Of a stretch of DNA of 15,498 nt, positions 1 to 7,932 are shown piece after piece. Below the pieces are notes generated by a model. That model ran no database searches. It was not told where the DNA came from and was given only the letters and a program-made list of their open reading frames with translations. The stretch's first letter is position 1, and every line of letters begins with the position of its first letter. The position numbers were made by a program, and so were the translations under genes. This stretch comes from Caryophanales bacterium (GTDB lineage: Bacteria > Bacillota_I > Bacilli_A > RFN20 > JAISJY01), in the NCBI GenBank assembly GCA_031261365.1, contig JAISJY010000161.1, forward strand, positions 1 through 15,498. Direction: 5' to 3'.

Positions 1-36
1 AGCTAATTGTACTCTACATAATATAGGAGGGTAAAG

Positions 37-1299
37 ATGGAATGGATTAAGAAGAATGTTTTTAAGATTATCGCGGTTATTATTGCTTTAGTAGGTTTTC
101 CAATTGGAAATGCTATGGTTTTATCATGGTATCAACCTAAATTAGTTATTATTGGAGTTGCATTAAGTTTTATTTTATTAGGTTTATTTATATTTTTTAT
201 AGACCCAAAGATAAAGAAAGGCAGAAGAATAGTATCTATTATTATTTTGGTCTTGGGCATTGGAGCAAGTTTCTTAATTGGGTATAGAGGCGGTTCACTT
301 GGGTCTCCATGGATTTGGGACCATAGAGGTTACCCTGCTGTTGTTGTTGATCCATGGATAGAATGGCATGATACAATATTTACTTTTGTTTTATTCCCTC
401 TGTTATCATTAACTTTATGGATTAAAAAGGATGTTTTTAAGAGTCTTGCTATAAATGTTGCTGTAATAGGCGTTTCTTTAGGAATTGGTATGGTTCATTT
501 AGGGTATAGACTAAGATATGCTGTTATTGGAGTTGTTTTAGGTTTTATTTTATTGGGCTTGTTTATTTACTTTGTTGACCCTAAAATTAAAAAGGGTAGA
601 AGAATAGTATCTATTGTTATCTTAGTTTTAGGTATTATTTCAAGTTTATTAATTGGTTATAGAGATGCTGGTCTTGGTTCTCCATGGTTTTGGATTTATG
701 AAGATTACATTGAAAGATTTGCTAATCCACGAATAGAATGGGTTGATATGATAGTTCCATTTATTATATTTCTTTTATTATCATTAACATTATGGCTTTA
801 TGATAATAAGATAACAAAATCAATGCAAGAAAACAAGAATATCACAGATAATAATTATCCATTAGAAATTATTGGGATTTCTGTTGCTTTAATAGGCTTT
901 TCAATTGGAGTTGTTATAGTTAAATATTGGTACATACCTAATTTTATTAACTTTGGAGTTGCTTTAGGTTTTATTTTATTGGGGTTGTTTATATATTTTA
1001 TTGACCAAAAGATAAAGAAAGGCAGAAGAATAGTATCTGTTATTATTTTATTATTAGGTATTGTTTCAAGTTTATCAATTGGCTTTAGATATAATAACTT
1101 TAGTTCCCCATGGATTTGGAACAATAGAGTTGATATATGGCCAATTTATAAGCCATGGATAGAATGGGTTGATACTATAATCCCGTTTATTATATTCCCT
1201 TTACTATCAGTATTCTTGTGGTTTTATGATTATAAAATAAAAAAATTAGAGAAAAAAAATTATCAAAAGGAGGAAGAAAAACATGAAGAATTGTATTAG
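37..1299 (+). CDS. Polytopic membrane protein made of three tandem four-helix units
   Basis: I do not recognise the family. The 420-residue protein has about 12 predicted membrane segments, arranged as three copies of one unit at roughly residues 8-130, 135-255 and 276-398. Each copy has two helices, a basic cytoplasmic-type loop centred on IKKGRRIVS (residues 59-67, 184-192 and 326-334), a third helix, a loop with SPW[IF]W followed by a second Trp-rich motif (PWIEW in copies 1 and 3, PRIEW in copy 2), and a fourth helix ending in a Pro/Leu-rich stretch. A hydrophilic linker (about 256-275) separates copies 2 and 3. The C-terminus is charged (KKNYQKEEEKHEELY). The start is set by AGGAGG at 25-30, six bases before the ATG. 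The 3' end overlaps the downstream protease gene by 17 nt, which suggests translational coupling and a functional link. No transport, enzymatic or immunity motif is visible, so function is unknown. Confidence 0.85.
   Translation: MEWIKKNVFKIIAVIIALVGFPIGNAMVLSWYQPKLVIIGVALSFILLGLFIFFIDPKIKKGRRIVSIIILVLGIGASFLIGYRGGSLGSPWIWDHRGYPAVVVDPWIEWHDTIFTFVLFPLLSLTLWIKKDVFKSLAINVAVIGVSLGIGMVHLGYRLRYAVIGVVLGFILLGLFIYFVDPKIKKGRRIVSIVILVLGIISSLLIGYRDAGLGSPWFWIYEDYIERFANPRIEWVDMIVPFIIFLLLSLTLWLYDNKITKSMQENKNITDNNYPLEIIGISVALIGFSIGVVIVKYWYIPNFINFGVALGFILLGLFIYFIDQKIKKGRRIVSVIILLLGIVSSLSIGFRYNNFSSPWIWNNRVDIWPIYKPWIEWVDTIIPFIIFPLLSVFLWFYDYKIKKLEKKNYQKEEEKHEELY
58..1230 (+). repeat. Three tandem intragenic repeats in the membrane protein gene
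   Basis: Three units of about 365-370 nt lie at roughly 58-426, 439-801 and 862-1230. Anchored on the KKGRR loop, the offsets are 375 nt (125 codons) between units 1 and 2 and 426 nt (142 codons) between units 2 and 3. The longer second offset comes mainly from the hydrophilic linker. Units 1 and 3 share an identical stretch of about 31 nt (207-237 and 1008-1038). Unit 2 shares 15 nt of that core (598-612). The DNA identity suggests fairly recent internal duplication or ongoing gene conversion between units. Confidence 0.85.
1267..1273 (+). promoter_or_regulatory. Ribosome binding site of the subtilase gene, inside the preceding gene
   Basis: AAGGAGG lies nine bases before the ATG at 1283 and within the last codons of the membrane protein gene. 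It fixes the protease start and supports coupled translation of the overlapping pair. Confidence 0.8.
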
Positions 1300-4192
1300 A
1301 TTTTATTTGACATTTGGTTTAATTTTAGGGTTTGGTTCTCTTACAGGTCAGTCTAAATCGGTTTATGCTACAAATAATTTTAATGAGACACCAATTGTTC
1401 GAGGTCCAGAACAAACTGAAACACCTAGGAAAATCACTTTGGAAGATGATTTTTCTGATCAATTAGTTTTAATAGTTTTAACTAGGGAAGCTACTTTAAG
1501 ATTCAAACAATATACCATAAAAGATTTTCCAGAACTTGATAATTTTCAAGTAGAGGAAATCACCGCTTTGTCTTCACAAATAGTGAAAGCAGAATTGGAA
1601 AGCGGTATTAAAACTATTAAACATATGATAAATATTGAAGAATATAAGAGTATACTTAGAATTACATTAAATGATAAAAGTAAAGAAAATGTATTAAATG
1701 CTATTGAGTTGTTGGAAGTAAGAGAAGATGTTCAAAGTGCTGGTCCAAGTTTTTCAGGTGAATTAGCATCTACACCCAACGATCCGAAAAGAAGCGAACA
1801 ATGGGGATTAAATAAAATAGATGCTTATAAAGCTTGGGATAATACGGTTGGTATTAACACTTCTATTGTTAATGTAGCTGTTATTGACTCTGGGATACAA
1901 CAAAATCACCCAGATTTAGTGAATAGAATATCTACTATTCCTAGCGTTGATTATACTTTTGGAAATAATACATCTGGTGATAAAAACGGGCATGGTACAC
2001 ATGTTGCAGGTATTATAGGAGCAGAGGGTAATAATAATATTGGAGTGGTAGGTGTTGGGTGGAATATAAAACTTGTTTCAATAAGAGTGCTTAATGCTTT
2101 TAATGGTATTGATGGTGATTATACTTCATGTATGATAGATGCATTAACTTATGCATCTAACCATGATATTCCTATAAGTAATCATAGTGGAAGCAGTAGT
2201 GTTGCAACATCTCTTGATAGTTTTGAAACTGCTATTAAAAACTATGCTGGATTATTTGTTGTGTCAGCTGGTAACAATGGAATTAATAATGATTTAGGTT
2301 CTATATATCCAGCAAAGTTTCAATTACCAAATCTTATTACTGTAGGGGCAATTGATCAATATAATAATCTTTCAGTTTTTTCAGCCACTAGAAGTTCTAA
2401 CTATGGAGCTAAAACTGTTGATATTTTTGCTCCTGGAACTGATATTTTGAGTACTTATATTGACAATAATAATAATAATATTAATAAGTATGAAGAACTT
2501 TCAGGTACTTCTATGGCAGCACCTTTTGTTGCTGGTGTTGCAGCACTTATTTTATCTATTAATCCAAGTATGAAAGCACATGCAATTAAAAGTGCTATTA
2601 TGGATAATTCTGAGAAGGTTTCTTCTTTGTCAGGAATGTGTGTATCAAACGGAATGCTTAATGCTAATCGTGCTGTTAAAAATGCTGGAGTGTATACAGT
2701 ATCTGGAGATTTTGATAACGATGGTAAAGATGATATAGCAAAGTTTGTTGATAAAGGAGACGGACGAACAGCAATTCAAGTATGGAAATCAACGGGTTCA
2801 AGTTTTACTTATAATGGTAGTGTTTGGTCACTTTCTGGATACCCTGTTTCAGCAATTGCTACTCGTGTTGAAAGTGGAGATTTTAATAATGACGGAAAAA
2901 CTGATATTGCTGCATTTTATGATTATGGAAATTATTCTGGTGGGGTTAATGAAACAAGAATATATGTTTGGCTTTCAACAGGAACAGGGTTCACTTATAC
3001 TGCTAGTGGGTGGTGGGGTTCAATTGGCTATACTGCTGGTCAAATAACAGGAAGAACAGTATCTGGTGATTTTAATGGAGATGGGAAAGATGACCTTGCT
3101 GCTTTTTATGATTATAAGGGCGATAATATAAGGTGTCATGTTTGGCTATCTACAGGCTCTTCTTTTACTTATCAAACTGATAATGGTTGGTGGATAGGCA
3201 CTCAATACAGAACTGAAAATATTACAAATCGTGTTATAAGTGGAGATTTTAATAATGATGGTAAGGATGATATTGCAGCATTTTATGATTATTATGAGTC
3301 TAGTTCAAGAATACATGTTTGGTTATCTACAGGCTCTTCTTTTACTTATCAAGGAAACAATGGTTGGTGGGTACCAAGTTGGTATTCTGCTCCTAATCTT
3401 TCATCAAGAATGGTAAGTGGAGATTTTAATAATGATGGGAAAACAGATATAGCTGCATTTTATAATTACAGTGCTACTACAACAAATCAAATACGGTTAC
3501 ATGTTTGGTTATCTACTGGCTCTAGTTTTTCATATCAAGGAGATAGTGGCTGGTTCTCGCATGCTGATTATTATTCAAATGCCATAAATGGTCGTGTAGT
3601 ATCAGGAAAGTTTAATAACGATGGGAGATATGATATTGCTGCAATATATGATTATGGTGTTAATTATACTAGAATTCATACATGGCTATCGACTGGCTCT
3701 AGTTTTACATATCAAACCGATAATGGTTGGTGGCAAGGAGACCGTCCGCTTTCAGGATATTGGCAACAACCAAGTTTTACAAGTAACACAAATGCTAATG
3801 GAACTGTCACAGGCACTTTTTCTTCTCCATATGACCCATATAAAGCATTTGATGGTGATCTTCCTGGAACACATAATCCTTATGGAGAGTGGGCTGTTAG
3901 TGGAACATCTGGTTGGTTAGAATTAAGTCTAAATTATAATATTGTTGTTAAAAAAATAGAGTTTTTTAATTGTACTTCTTCAGGAAGTAATAGAACTAAA
4001 AATGCTTATTTTACTGGGACTGGAGGAATTGCTTTAGGATCATCATTTACAGCTGTCAATGCAAACTTTGGTAAAAGTATAATTTCAGTAAATAATATAC
4101 AAACCAACAAAATAAAATTGAATATTACAACTTCATATGGTAGTTGGGTTGGTGCTAGTGAAATTATTGTTTATGGGTACATAGTTGTTTAA
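1283..4192 (+). CDS. Secreted subtilisin-like (S8) protease with FG-GAP/VCBS propeller and discoidin-like C-terminal domain
   Basis: This is a 969-residue exported serine protease. A signal peptide covers about residues 1-29, with probable cleavage after SVYA. A propeptide-like region of about 30-155 follows. The S8 catalytic domain spans about 160-470 and carries the full set of residues: Asp202 (VAVIDSG), His237 (NGHGTHVAG), oxyanion Asn331 (SAGNNG) and Ser410 (SGTSMAAP). It should therefore be active. Residues 473-822 hold six repeats of about 60 residues with GDFNNDGKDDIAAF calcium-binding-type loops and WLSTGSSFTYQ/GWW motifs, as in FG-GAP/VCBS beta-propellers. Residues from about 830 to 969 resemble an F5/8 type C (discoidin) domain (AFDGD near 857, WLELSLNYN), a fold that often binds glycans. 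No LPXTG, SLH or choline-binding anchor is seen, so it is probably released or held by its binding domains. Substrate is unknown. Glycoprotein or surface-protein processing in a host-associated setting is an inference from the accessory domains. Confidence 0.93.
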   Translation: MKNCIRFYLTFGLILGFGSLTGQSKSVYATNNFNETPIVRGPEQTETPRKITLEDDFSDQLVLIVLTREATLRFKQYTIKDFPELDNFQVEEITALSSQIVKAELESGIKTIKHMINIEEYKSILRITLNDKSKENVLNAIELLEVREDVQSAGPSFSGELASTPNDPKRSEQWGLNKIDAYKAWDNTVGINTSIVNVAVIDSGIQQNHPDLVNRISTIPSVDYTFGNNTSGDKNGHGTHVAGIIGAEGNNNIGVVGVGWNIKLVSIRVLNAFNGIDGDYTSCMIDALTYASNHDIPISNHSGSSSVATSLDSFETAIKNYAGLFVVSAGNNGINNDLGSIYPAKFQLPNLITVGAIDQYNNLSVFSATRSSNYGAKTVDIFAPGTDILSTYIDNNNNNINKYEELSGTSMAAPFVAGVAALILSINPSMKAHAIKSAIMDNSEKVSSLSGMCVSNGMLNANRAVKNAGVYTVSGDFDNDGKDDIAKFVDKGDGRTAIQVWKSTGSSFTYNGSVWSLSGYPVSAIATRVESGDFNNDGKTDIAAFYDYGNYSGGVNETRIYVWLSTGTGFTYTASGWWGSIGYTAGQITGRTVSGDFNGDGKDDLAAFYDYKGDNIRCHVWLSTGSSFTYQTDNGWWIGTQYRTENITNRVISGDFNNDGKDDIAAFYDYYESSSRIHVWLSTGSSFTYQGNNGWWVPSWYSAPNLSSRMVSGDFNNDGKTDIAAFYNYSATTTNQIRLHVWLSTGSSFSYQGDSGWFSHADYYSNAINGRVVSGKFNNDGRYDIAAIYDYGVNYTRIHTWLSTGSSFTYQTDNGWWQGDRPLSGYWQQPSFTSNTNANGTVTGTFSSPYDPYKAFDGDLPGTHNPYGEWAVSGTSGWLELSLNYNIVVKKIEFFNCTSSGSNRTKNAYFTGTGGIALGSSFTAVNANFGKSIISVNNIQTNKIKLNITTSYGSWVGASEIIVYGYIVV
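2699..3748 (+). repeat. Six-fold FG-GAP/VCBS repeat array inside the protease gene
   Basis: The repeats begin at codons 473, 529, 593, 652, 711 and 773, with spacings of 56-64 codons. Each starts with a GDFxxDGxxD loop, except the last, which has Lys for the first Asp (SGKFNNDGRYD). Repeats 3 and 4 share an identical 29-nt stretch (3147-3175 and 3324-3352, exactly 59 codons apart), so the array has expanded or been homogenised at the DNA level. Six units match a six-bladed propeller. Confidence 0.85.
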
Positions 4193-4215
4193 TAGTTACC
4201 AAAAAGAGGAATGAC

Positions 4216-4680
4216 ATGAAAAAATCATTATTATCATTTACTATTTTATTATCATTGTTATTACTTTCATCCTGTAATGAAACTAGACAAAGAAGAACTT
4301 ATTTAGGAGAAACTCTTGAAAAAGATGGCTATGCACTTAAGCTTTTATCTGTGGATTCTGAAAGATTTACCTTTGATTTTAAGGTTCTGGATGAAAATCT
4401 TAATAATAAAAATACACCATTTGACTCTGTTCGTGTTGAGTTTAACAAAAAAATAAATTATTCTATTTATGTAGATGGTGAAGAAACAACTTTAAGAAAT
4501 AAAAGTACTATGTTTAGTGTCATTGAAATTAAATTAACAATTAATGATATGGAAGAGTTTATGGAAGATGTTATTATTAATAATGATGATTTTACTGTTT
4601 GGGGTCAACATTTTTCCCCATACACATTAGAAGATTTCCGTAGCAAAGTAAATAGTTTAAACCTTAATTTAGAAAAATAA
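4216..4680 (+). CDS. Small lipoprotein of unknown function, third gene of the protease cassette
   Basis: The 154-residue protein starts with a lipoprotein signal peptide: basic KK, a Leu/Ser-rich core and lipobox LSSC with Cys20. The mature part is hydrophilic, and the alternating hydrophobic pattern (for example YALKLLSVDSERFTFDFKV) suggests a compact beta-rich domain. I do not recognise a family. It starts 23 nt after the protease stop, with AGAGGA at 4205-4210 as ribosome binding site, and is followed directly by a terminator. It therefore closes the cassette. It could be an outer-face partner, chaperone or inhibitor of the protease; this is inferred from position only. Confidence 0.8.
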   Translation: MKKSLLSFTILLSLLLLSSCNETRQRRTYLGETLEKDGYALKLLSVDSERFTFDFKVLDENLNNKNTPFDSVRVEFNKKINYSIYVDGEETTLRNKSTMFSVIEIKLTINDMEEFMEDVIINNDDFTVWGQHFSPYTLEDFRSKVNSLNLNLEK

Positions 4681-4698
4681 GTTCTTTAATAAGGTAAC

Positions 4699-4728
4699 AA
4701 AAAAAGCAACCGTTTTGGTTGCTCTTTT
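4699..4728. terminator. Bidirectional intrinsic terminator between converging operons
   Basis: A 7-bp stem, AGCAACC (4705-4711) pairing with GGTTGCT (4717-4723), closes a GTTTT loop. On the + strand it is followed by CTTTT. On the - strand the complementary side gives a run of six T from 4704 down to 4699. It sits between the + strand lipoprotein stop (4680) and the - strand lipoprotein stop (4736), so it can end transcripts from both sides. Confidence 0.85.
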
Positions 4729-4735
4729 AATTTCA

Positions 4736-6100
4736 TTAATCTTCTTCAGGGTAAGAGTAAGTCTCTTTTAAGTAATCAGCAAAGGCTTGGTCATGTAAGC
4801 CAATTTTATACTTATTTAAGTAATAAAGAATATTACCTGCTAAGTTACTTGATTTTTCAGTTAACTTTTCAGCAACATCCCACTTTAATTGAACTTTTTC
4901 AGCATCATCAGAAGCTAAGAACTCATCAACATTTGAACCAATAATATTATTGACAATTTGTAATCTAACAAAGTAGAAAGTACCAGCTTCATCTTGAATA
5001 ATTGAATCAATTGGTAAAGGTTCTACGACATAAGTTTTTAAGAAATAATAAGGTTCAGTAACAGTGTTACCTTCATTATCTGTTTTATTTTGGTCTTCAA
5101 TTAGATATAAATCTTTATTTGTAGATGAGCCAATAGAAGAGGTAAAGATACGAGAAGTAATAGTTGAATTAACAATAGTATCAGTATTTGCATATAGTTT
5201 TGTTTCAACATAATATTCAGCTTCATCAGCATTCTTTCTAGCAATATTCTTAGATACTTCTGGAAGATTAACACCATCTAAATATTTATTAGAATAAGTT
5301 TGGTCTTCATCATCAATAGTACCTATTTTAGCTATTTCATCATTAACAATTCCTACTTTATAAGCTTGCCAGTCAGCTTCAATATCTTCTAAAGTTGTTC
5401 CATCGTTTTCCATTAATGATTTTTCATAACCATAAAGTCTATTTGTAGCTTCAATTTGGTCATCACTAACAAAGTCAACATGGGTATATTCAACTCTTCT
5501 AAATTGACTAGTTTTGAAATAAGAAGATTTCTTTTCAATAATATAGTCTTCATTTAATAAATCTCTAACTACTTGTCTATAAAGAGTTCTTGATATATAA
5601 GTATTAACAACAGCAGGATTAGGTTTTCCAACTTCTTTTAAAACTTCTTCTGGGTTCCATAAATTAAGAGTACCAGCATCAGAAAGTGTTTCACCATCAA
5701 CTCTTAGTTTAGCAACAGCTTTTTCTTCTTTAAATGTTCCGTATTCTCTTTCTTTTCCATCAGCAAAGTAGTCAGTACCAGCAGGGTTTTTCTCATAATC
5801 ACCAAAGTCAATATAAGTAGCATCTTTTTGGAAAGTAGTTACTTTATCTTCTAATCTTTTAATGATAGTGTCTAATCTTTCAGTATCAATTTTTTCAGCT
5901 AAAGCAATTCTATAAAGCAATTCTTCTGCCATAGCAGAATAACCTTTTTGAGTTAAAGCAGAGTCATAAACATCTTTTAATATTGCATCACCTAAAGTTT
6001 CATTATAATCGCTTGGTCTAGCTTCAATCTCTTTAGTGGTACAACCTGCTAATAAGACAAGTAAAGCCAGAGGAGCAATAATTTTAGTTAATTTTTTCAT
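4736..6100 (-). CDS. Exported lipoprotein, possibly a rotamase-less PrsA/SurA-like foldase relative
   Basis: The 454-residue protein has a clear lipoprotein signal (MKKLTKIIAPLALL, lipobox LAGC, Cys20). The mature N-terminus (about residues 35-75, with VYDSALTQKGYSAMAEELLY) has the helical pattern seen in SurA/PrsA N-terminal domains. It also resembles the matching region of the upstream lipoprotein (LYDDFLSGNIGSSLVFDQLY). The rest is rich in Asp, Glu, Lys and Tyr and shows no confident parvulin core. A late segment, GTFYFVRLQIV, could be a remnant strand. The start at 6100 is preferred over in-frame ATGs upstream because it begins at the signal peptide and has AAGGAG six bases before it. The gene begins 10 nt after the upstream stop, so the two are cotranscribed. 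The foldase link is tentative; membrane-anchored location is well supported. Confidence 0.85.
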   Translation of the reverse strand: MKKLTKIIAPLALLVLLAGCTTKEIEARPSDYNETLGDAILKDVYDSALTQKGYSAMAEELLYRIALAEKIDTERLDTIIKRLEDKVTTFQKDATYIDFGDYEKNPAGTDYFADGKEREYGTFKEEKAVAKLRVDGETLSDAGTLNLWNPEEVLKEVGKPNPAVVNTYISRTLYRQVVRDLLNEDYIIEKKSSYFKTSQFRRVEYTHVDFVSDDQIEATNRLYGYEKSLMENDGTTLEDIEADWQAYKVGIVNDEIAKIGTIDDEDQTYSNKYLDGVNLPEVSKNIARKNADEAEYYVETKLYANTDTIVNSTITSRIFTSSIGSSTNKDLYLIEDQNKTDNEGNTVTEPYYFLKTYVVEPLPIDSIIQDEAGTFYFVRLQIVNNIIGSNVDEFLASDDAEKVQLKWDVAEKLTEKSSNLAGNILYYLNKYKIGLHDQAFADYLKETYSYPEED

Positions 6101-6106
6101 TTTGTT

Positions 6107-6112
6107 CTCCTT
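6107..6112 (-). promoter_or_regulatory. Ribosome binding site of the downstream lipoprotein gene
   Basis: Read on the - strand this is AAGGAG, six bases before the ATG at 6100-6098. It overlaps the TAA stop (6113-6111) of the upstream lipoprotein gene. It rules out the longer reading that would start inside the upstream gene at 6169 and suggests coupled translation. Confidence 0.8.
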
Positions 6113-7901
6113 AATTACCATAAGCAAATCCAGCGTATCTAAACTTGCTATAATGTTCAAATTCATCATCAGTCCATGTCATATCTAATAACTCTTCTGG
6201 TCTAGCATGAGTTATTGTTGCTAAAGCACCGCTGACAAATGGGTTACTAGTAATAGGTGCAAAGAAAGTATCTTGTAAGGCAATAGTTTTATCTAAACCT
6301 TCCCATAAATCTTCATAAGCATCAGCAATTAATAAGTTTCTGTTTGCTCTTGCATTAGCCATATAACTAAGTACTTGAGCTTCTAATTTTAAACCTTTTT
6401 CTGATGTTCCTAAACCTTCAATATCTTCAGTTGCTTTTAATGAAGTATAATATTTATCAAATATGGAATATTTATAGAAAGTATCACTAGCAGATATACT
6501 TGAAGTAAAACCTTTATTAACAAAGTTCTTTACTTGAGTATCAACAGTAGCTTTTCTGTTTGATTTATCATTATAACCTTGAGAAACGAATGGAACCATT
6601 GATTTGATATGTCCATCATTATTAACTCCAGCCACATCTTCAAAATGTTCTTTTGTTTCTGGTTGATAACCTTCAGTTTGAATAGAATAATAAACTTTAT
6701 CAGCACTTTCAGAGTAATAATGTTCAGTTGCAGATGGTTCAATGAATGGGTTATTTTCTAGATAAATGAATTGAACTCCGTTTTCATCTACTAAAACTAA
6801 GATAGGGTCACCGCTTTTATTAGCCACAACATCAACACCACCAATAGTTTTTCTCAAAGCAGATGGAGTATCAACAGTAGCTGCTAAATAAGAAACTGAA
6901 TGACTATTAAATCTTTGATTAAAAACAATATTACGAGCAATTAAAGAAGTTTGATAAGCACCTTTTTTAGTTGAATCAATAATATCTTTGCCATTTTTAT
7001 CTTTTTCTTTTCTTTCAATAGCATCAGTTAAAGCATCAATATCAGCAGTTGTAATAACTTCAATGTTTCTAGCTTTTGAATCAGCAGAAATTCTAGTAAT
7101 TGCTTCAGCAGCAGGATATTCACTAGCTAAATAAGAATAAACACCTAATTTGAATTCAGAATTAAAGCCGGTTGTAATATCCATAATACCTAAAGAACCA
7201 CCAGCTGTTAATTGACTAGCAGCATGGTCAGATACTTGTGAGTTACTTGCTAATTTAATGAATTCGGTACCGTGTTGTAATTGAGTAAAAACATTTAATA
7301 ATTTTTTACCTTCTGTTTCACTAATTTGTCTTAAGAATAAAGGGTCAGAATTATTAGTGATTTTAACTAAAATACCTCTAATGTGAACAGGAGCATATTC
7401 AGCTACATAATTTTTAATGAACTCACCACGATTTTGCTCGTAGTATTTTTCTTCAACTGCAGTTTGAATTTTAGCATCTAGTTTCTTTTTTTCTAATTCT
7501 TTTTGAGTTTTAACACCTTCTTGTTCAAGTAATTGGTCAATCATAACATCTTTACTAACTCCATTAGATGAAGCTTGGTCTTTTGCATCTTGAACCCAGT
7601 CGATCATTTCTTGTTTTACTTCTTGCTCTAAAATAGCTCGAGAAGTAGAGTCTAAATCATCAATTGCTTTGTTAACTATCGCTTTGTAAAGTTGATCAAA
7701 GACTAAAGAACTTCCAATGTTTCCACTTAAAAAATCATCGTATAAGTCATCTGCAGTAATGTTTGAAACTCCACTGCCTTCAGGTGTAAAGTCGACTACG
7801 ACATCCTTACCATTATCTTTTTTTGGCGTTACTACCTTAGTTGAACATCCTGTGACCAGAACTCCAAGCAATAAGGCTAACGAAAACGCTGTTTTTTTCA
7901 T
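6111..7901 (-). CDS. PrsA-like exported foldase lipoprotein with divergent parvulin domain
   Basis: The 596-residue protein has a lipoprotein signal (MKKTAFSLALLLGVLVTGC, Cys19). Residues 50-165 are helical and resemble SurA/PrsA N-terminal domains. From about 172 to 260 there is a parvulin-type pattern: VHIRGILV, a region rich in helix formers, GTEFIKLASNSQVSD and TAGGSLGIM. Parvulins are peptidyl-prolyl isomerases, and PrsA proteins help secreted proteins fold outside the membrane. The usual His of the RHILV strand is replaced by Gly176, with a His three residues earlier (His173), so catalysis is doubtful. About 100 residues seem to be inserted before a possible closing strand (GDPILVLVDENGVQFIYL). 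The C-terminal third is unassigned. The start at 7901 is set by GGGAGG four bases upstream and by the signal peptide; a longer reading from 7961 has no such support. It is the first gene of a two-gene operon. Confidence 0.85.
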   Translation of the reverse strand: MKKTAFSLALLLGVLVTGCSTKVVTPKKDNGKDVVVDFTPEGSGVSNITADDLYDDFLSGNIGSSLVFDQLYKAIVNKAIDDLDSTSRAILEQEVKQEMIDWVQDAKDQASSNGVSKDVMIDQLLEQEGVKTQKELEKKKLDAKIQTAVEEKYYEQNRGEFIKNYVAEYAPVHIRGILVKITNNSDPLFLRQISETEGKKLLNVFTQLQHGTEFIKLASNSQVSDHAASQLTAGGSLGIMDITTGFNSEFKLGVYSYLASEYPAAEAITRISADSKARNIEVITTADIDALTDAIERKEKDKNGKDIIDSTKKGAYQTSLIARNIVFNQRFNSHSVSYLAATVDTPSALRKTIGGVDVVANKSGDPILVLVDENGVQFIYLENNPFIEPSATEHYYSESADKVYYSIQTEGYQPETKEHFEDVAGVNNDGHIKSMVPFVSQGYNDKSNRKATVDTQVKNFVNKGFTSSISASDTFYKYSIFDKYYTSLKATEDIEGLGTSEKGLKLEAQVLSYMANARANRNLLIADAYEDLWEGLDKTIALQDTFFAPITSNPFVSGALATITHARPEELLDMTWTDDEFEHYSKFRYAGFAYGN

Positions 7902-7905
7902 ATAT

Positions 7906-7911
7906 CCTCCC
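7906..7911 (-). promoter_or_regulatory. Ribosome binding site of the PrsA-like gene
   Basis: On the - strand this reads GGGAGG, four bases before the ATG at 7901. The spacing is short but the match is strong, and it decides the start in favour of the signal peptide. Confidence 0.75.
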
Positions 7912-7932
7912 ATATAATAATATGCACGATTA

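Noticed and set aside
855..1124. 89-codon open frame on the - strand inside the membrane protein gene
   Set aside because: It is fully covered by a well-supported gene with a ribosome binding site; the product has no recognisable domain and arises from AT-rich complementary codons.
2745..3047. 100-codon and (at 3621-3920) 99-codon + strand open frames within the protease gene
   Set aside because: They are out-of-frame readings of the FG-GAP and discoidin coding region with low-complexity Leu/Ile/Met-rich products.
2699..3748. Regularly spaced repeats considered as a CRISPR-like or other noncoding repeat array
   Set aside because: The period is a multiple of three, the units are degenerate, and they encode FG-GAP/VCBS loops in one open frame.
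6101..6169. Upstream extension of the second lipoprotein gene to 6169
   Set aside because: It would add 23 residues before a clear lipoprotein signal peptide and overlap the preceding gene; AAGGAG sits correctly for the ATG at 6100.
6530..6742. 70-codon - strand open frame inside the PrsA-like gene, and a + strand one at 7717-7917
   Set aside because: Both lie within a coherent lipoprotein gene in another frame or strand and have no independent support.
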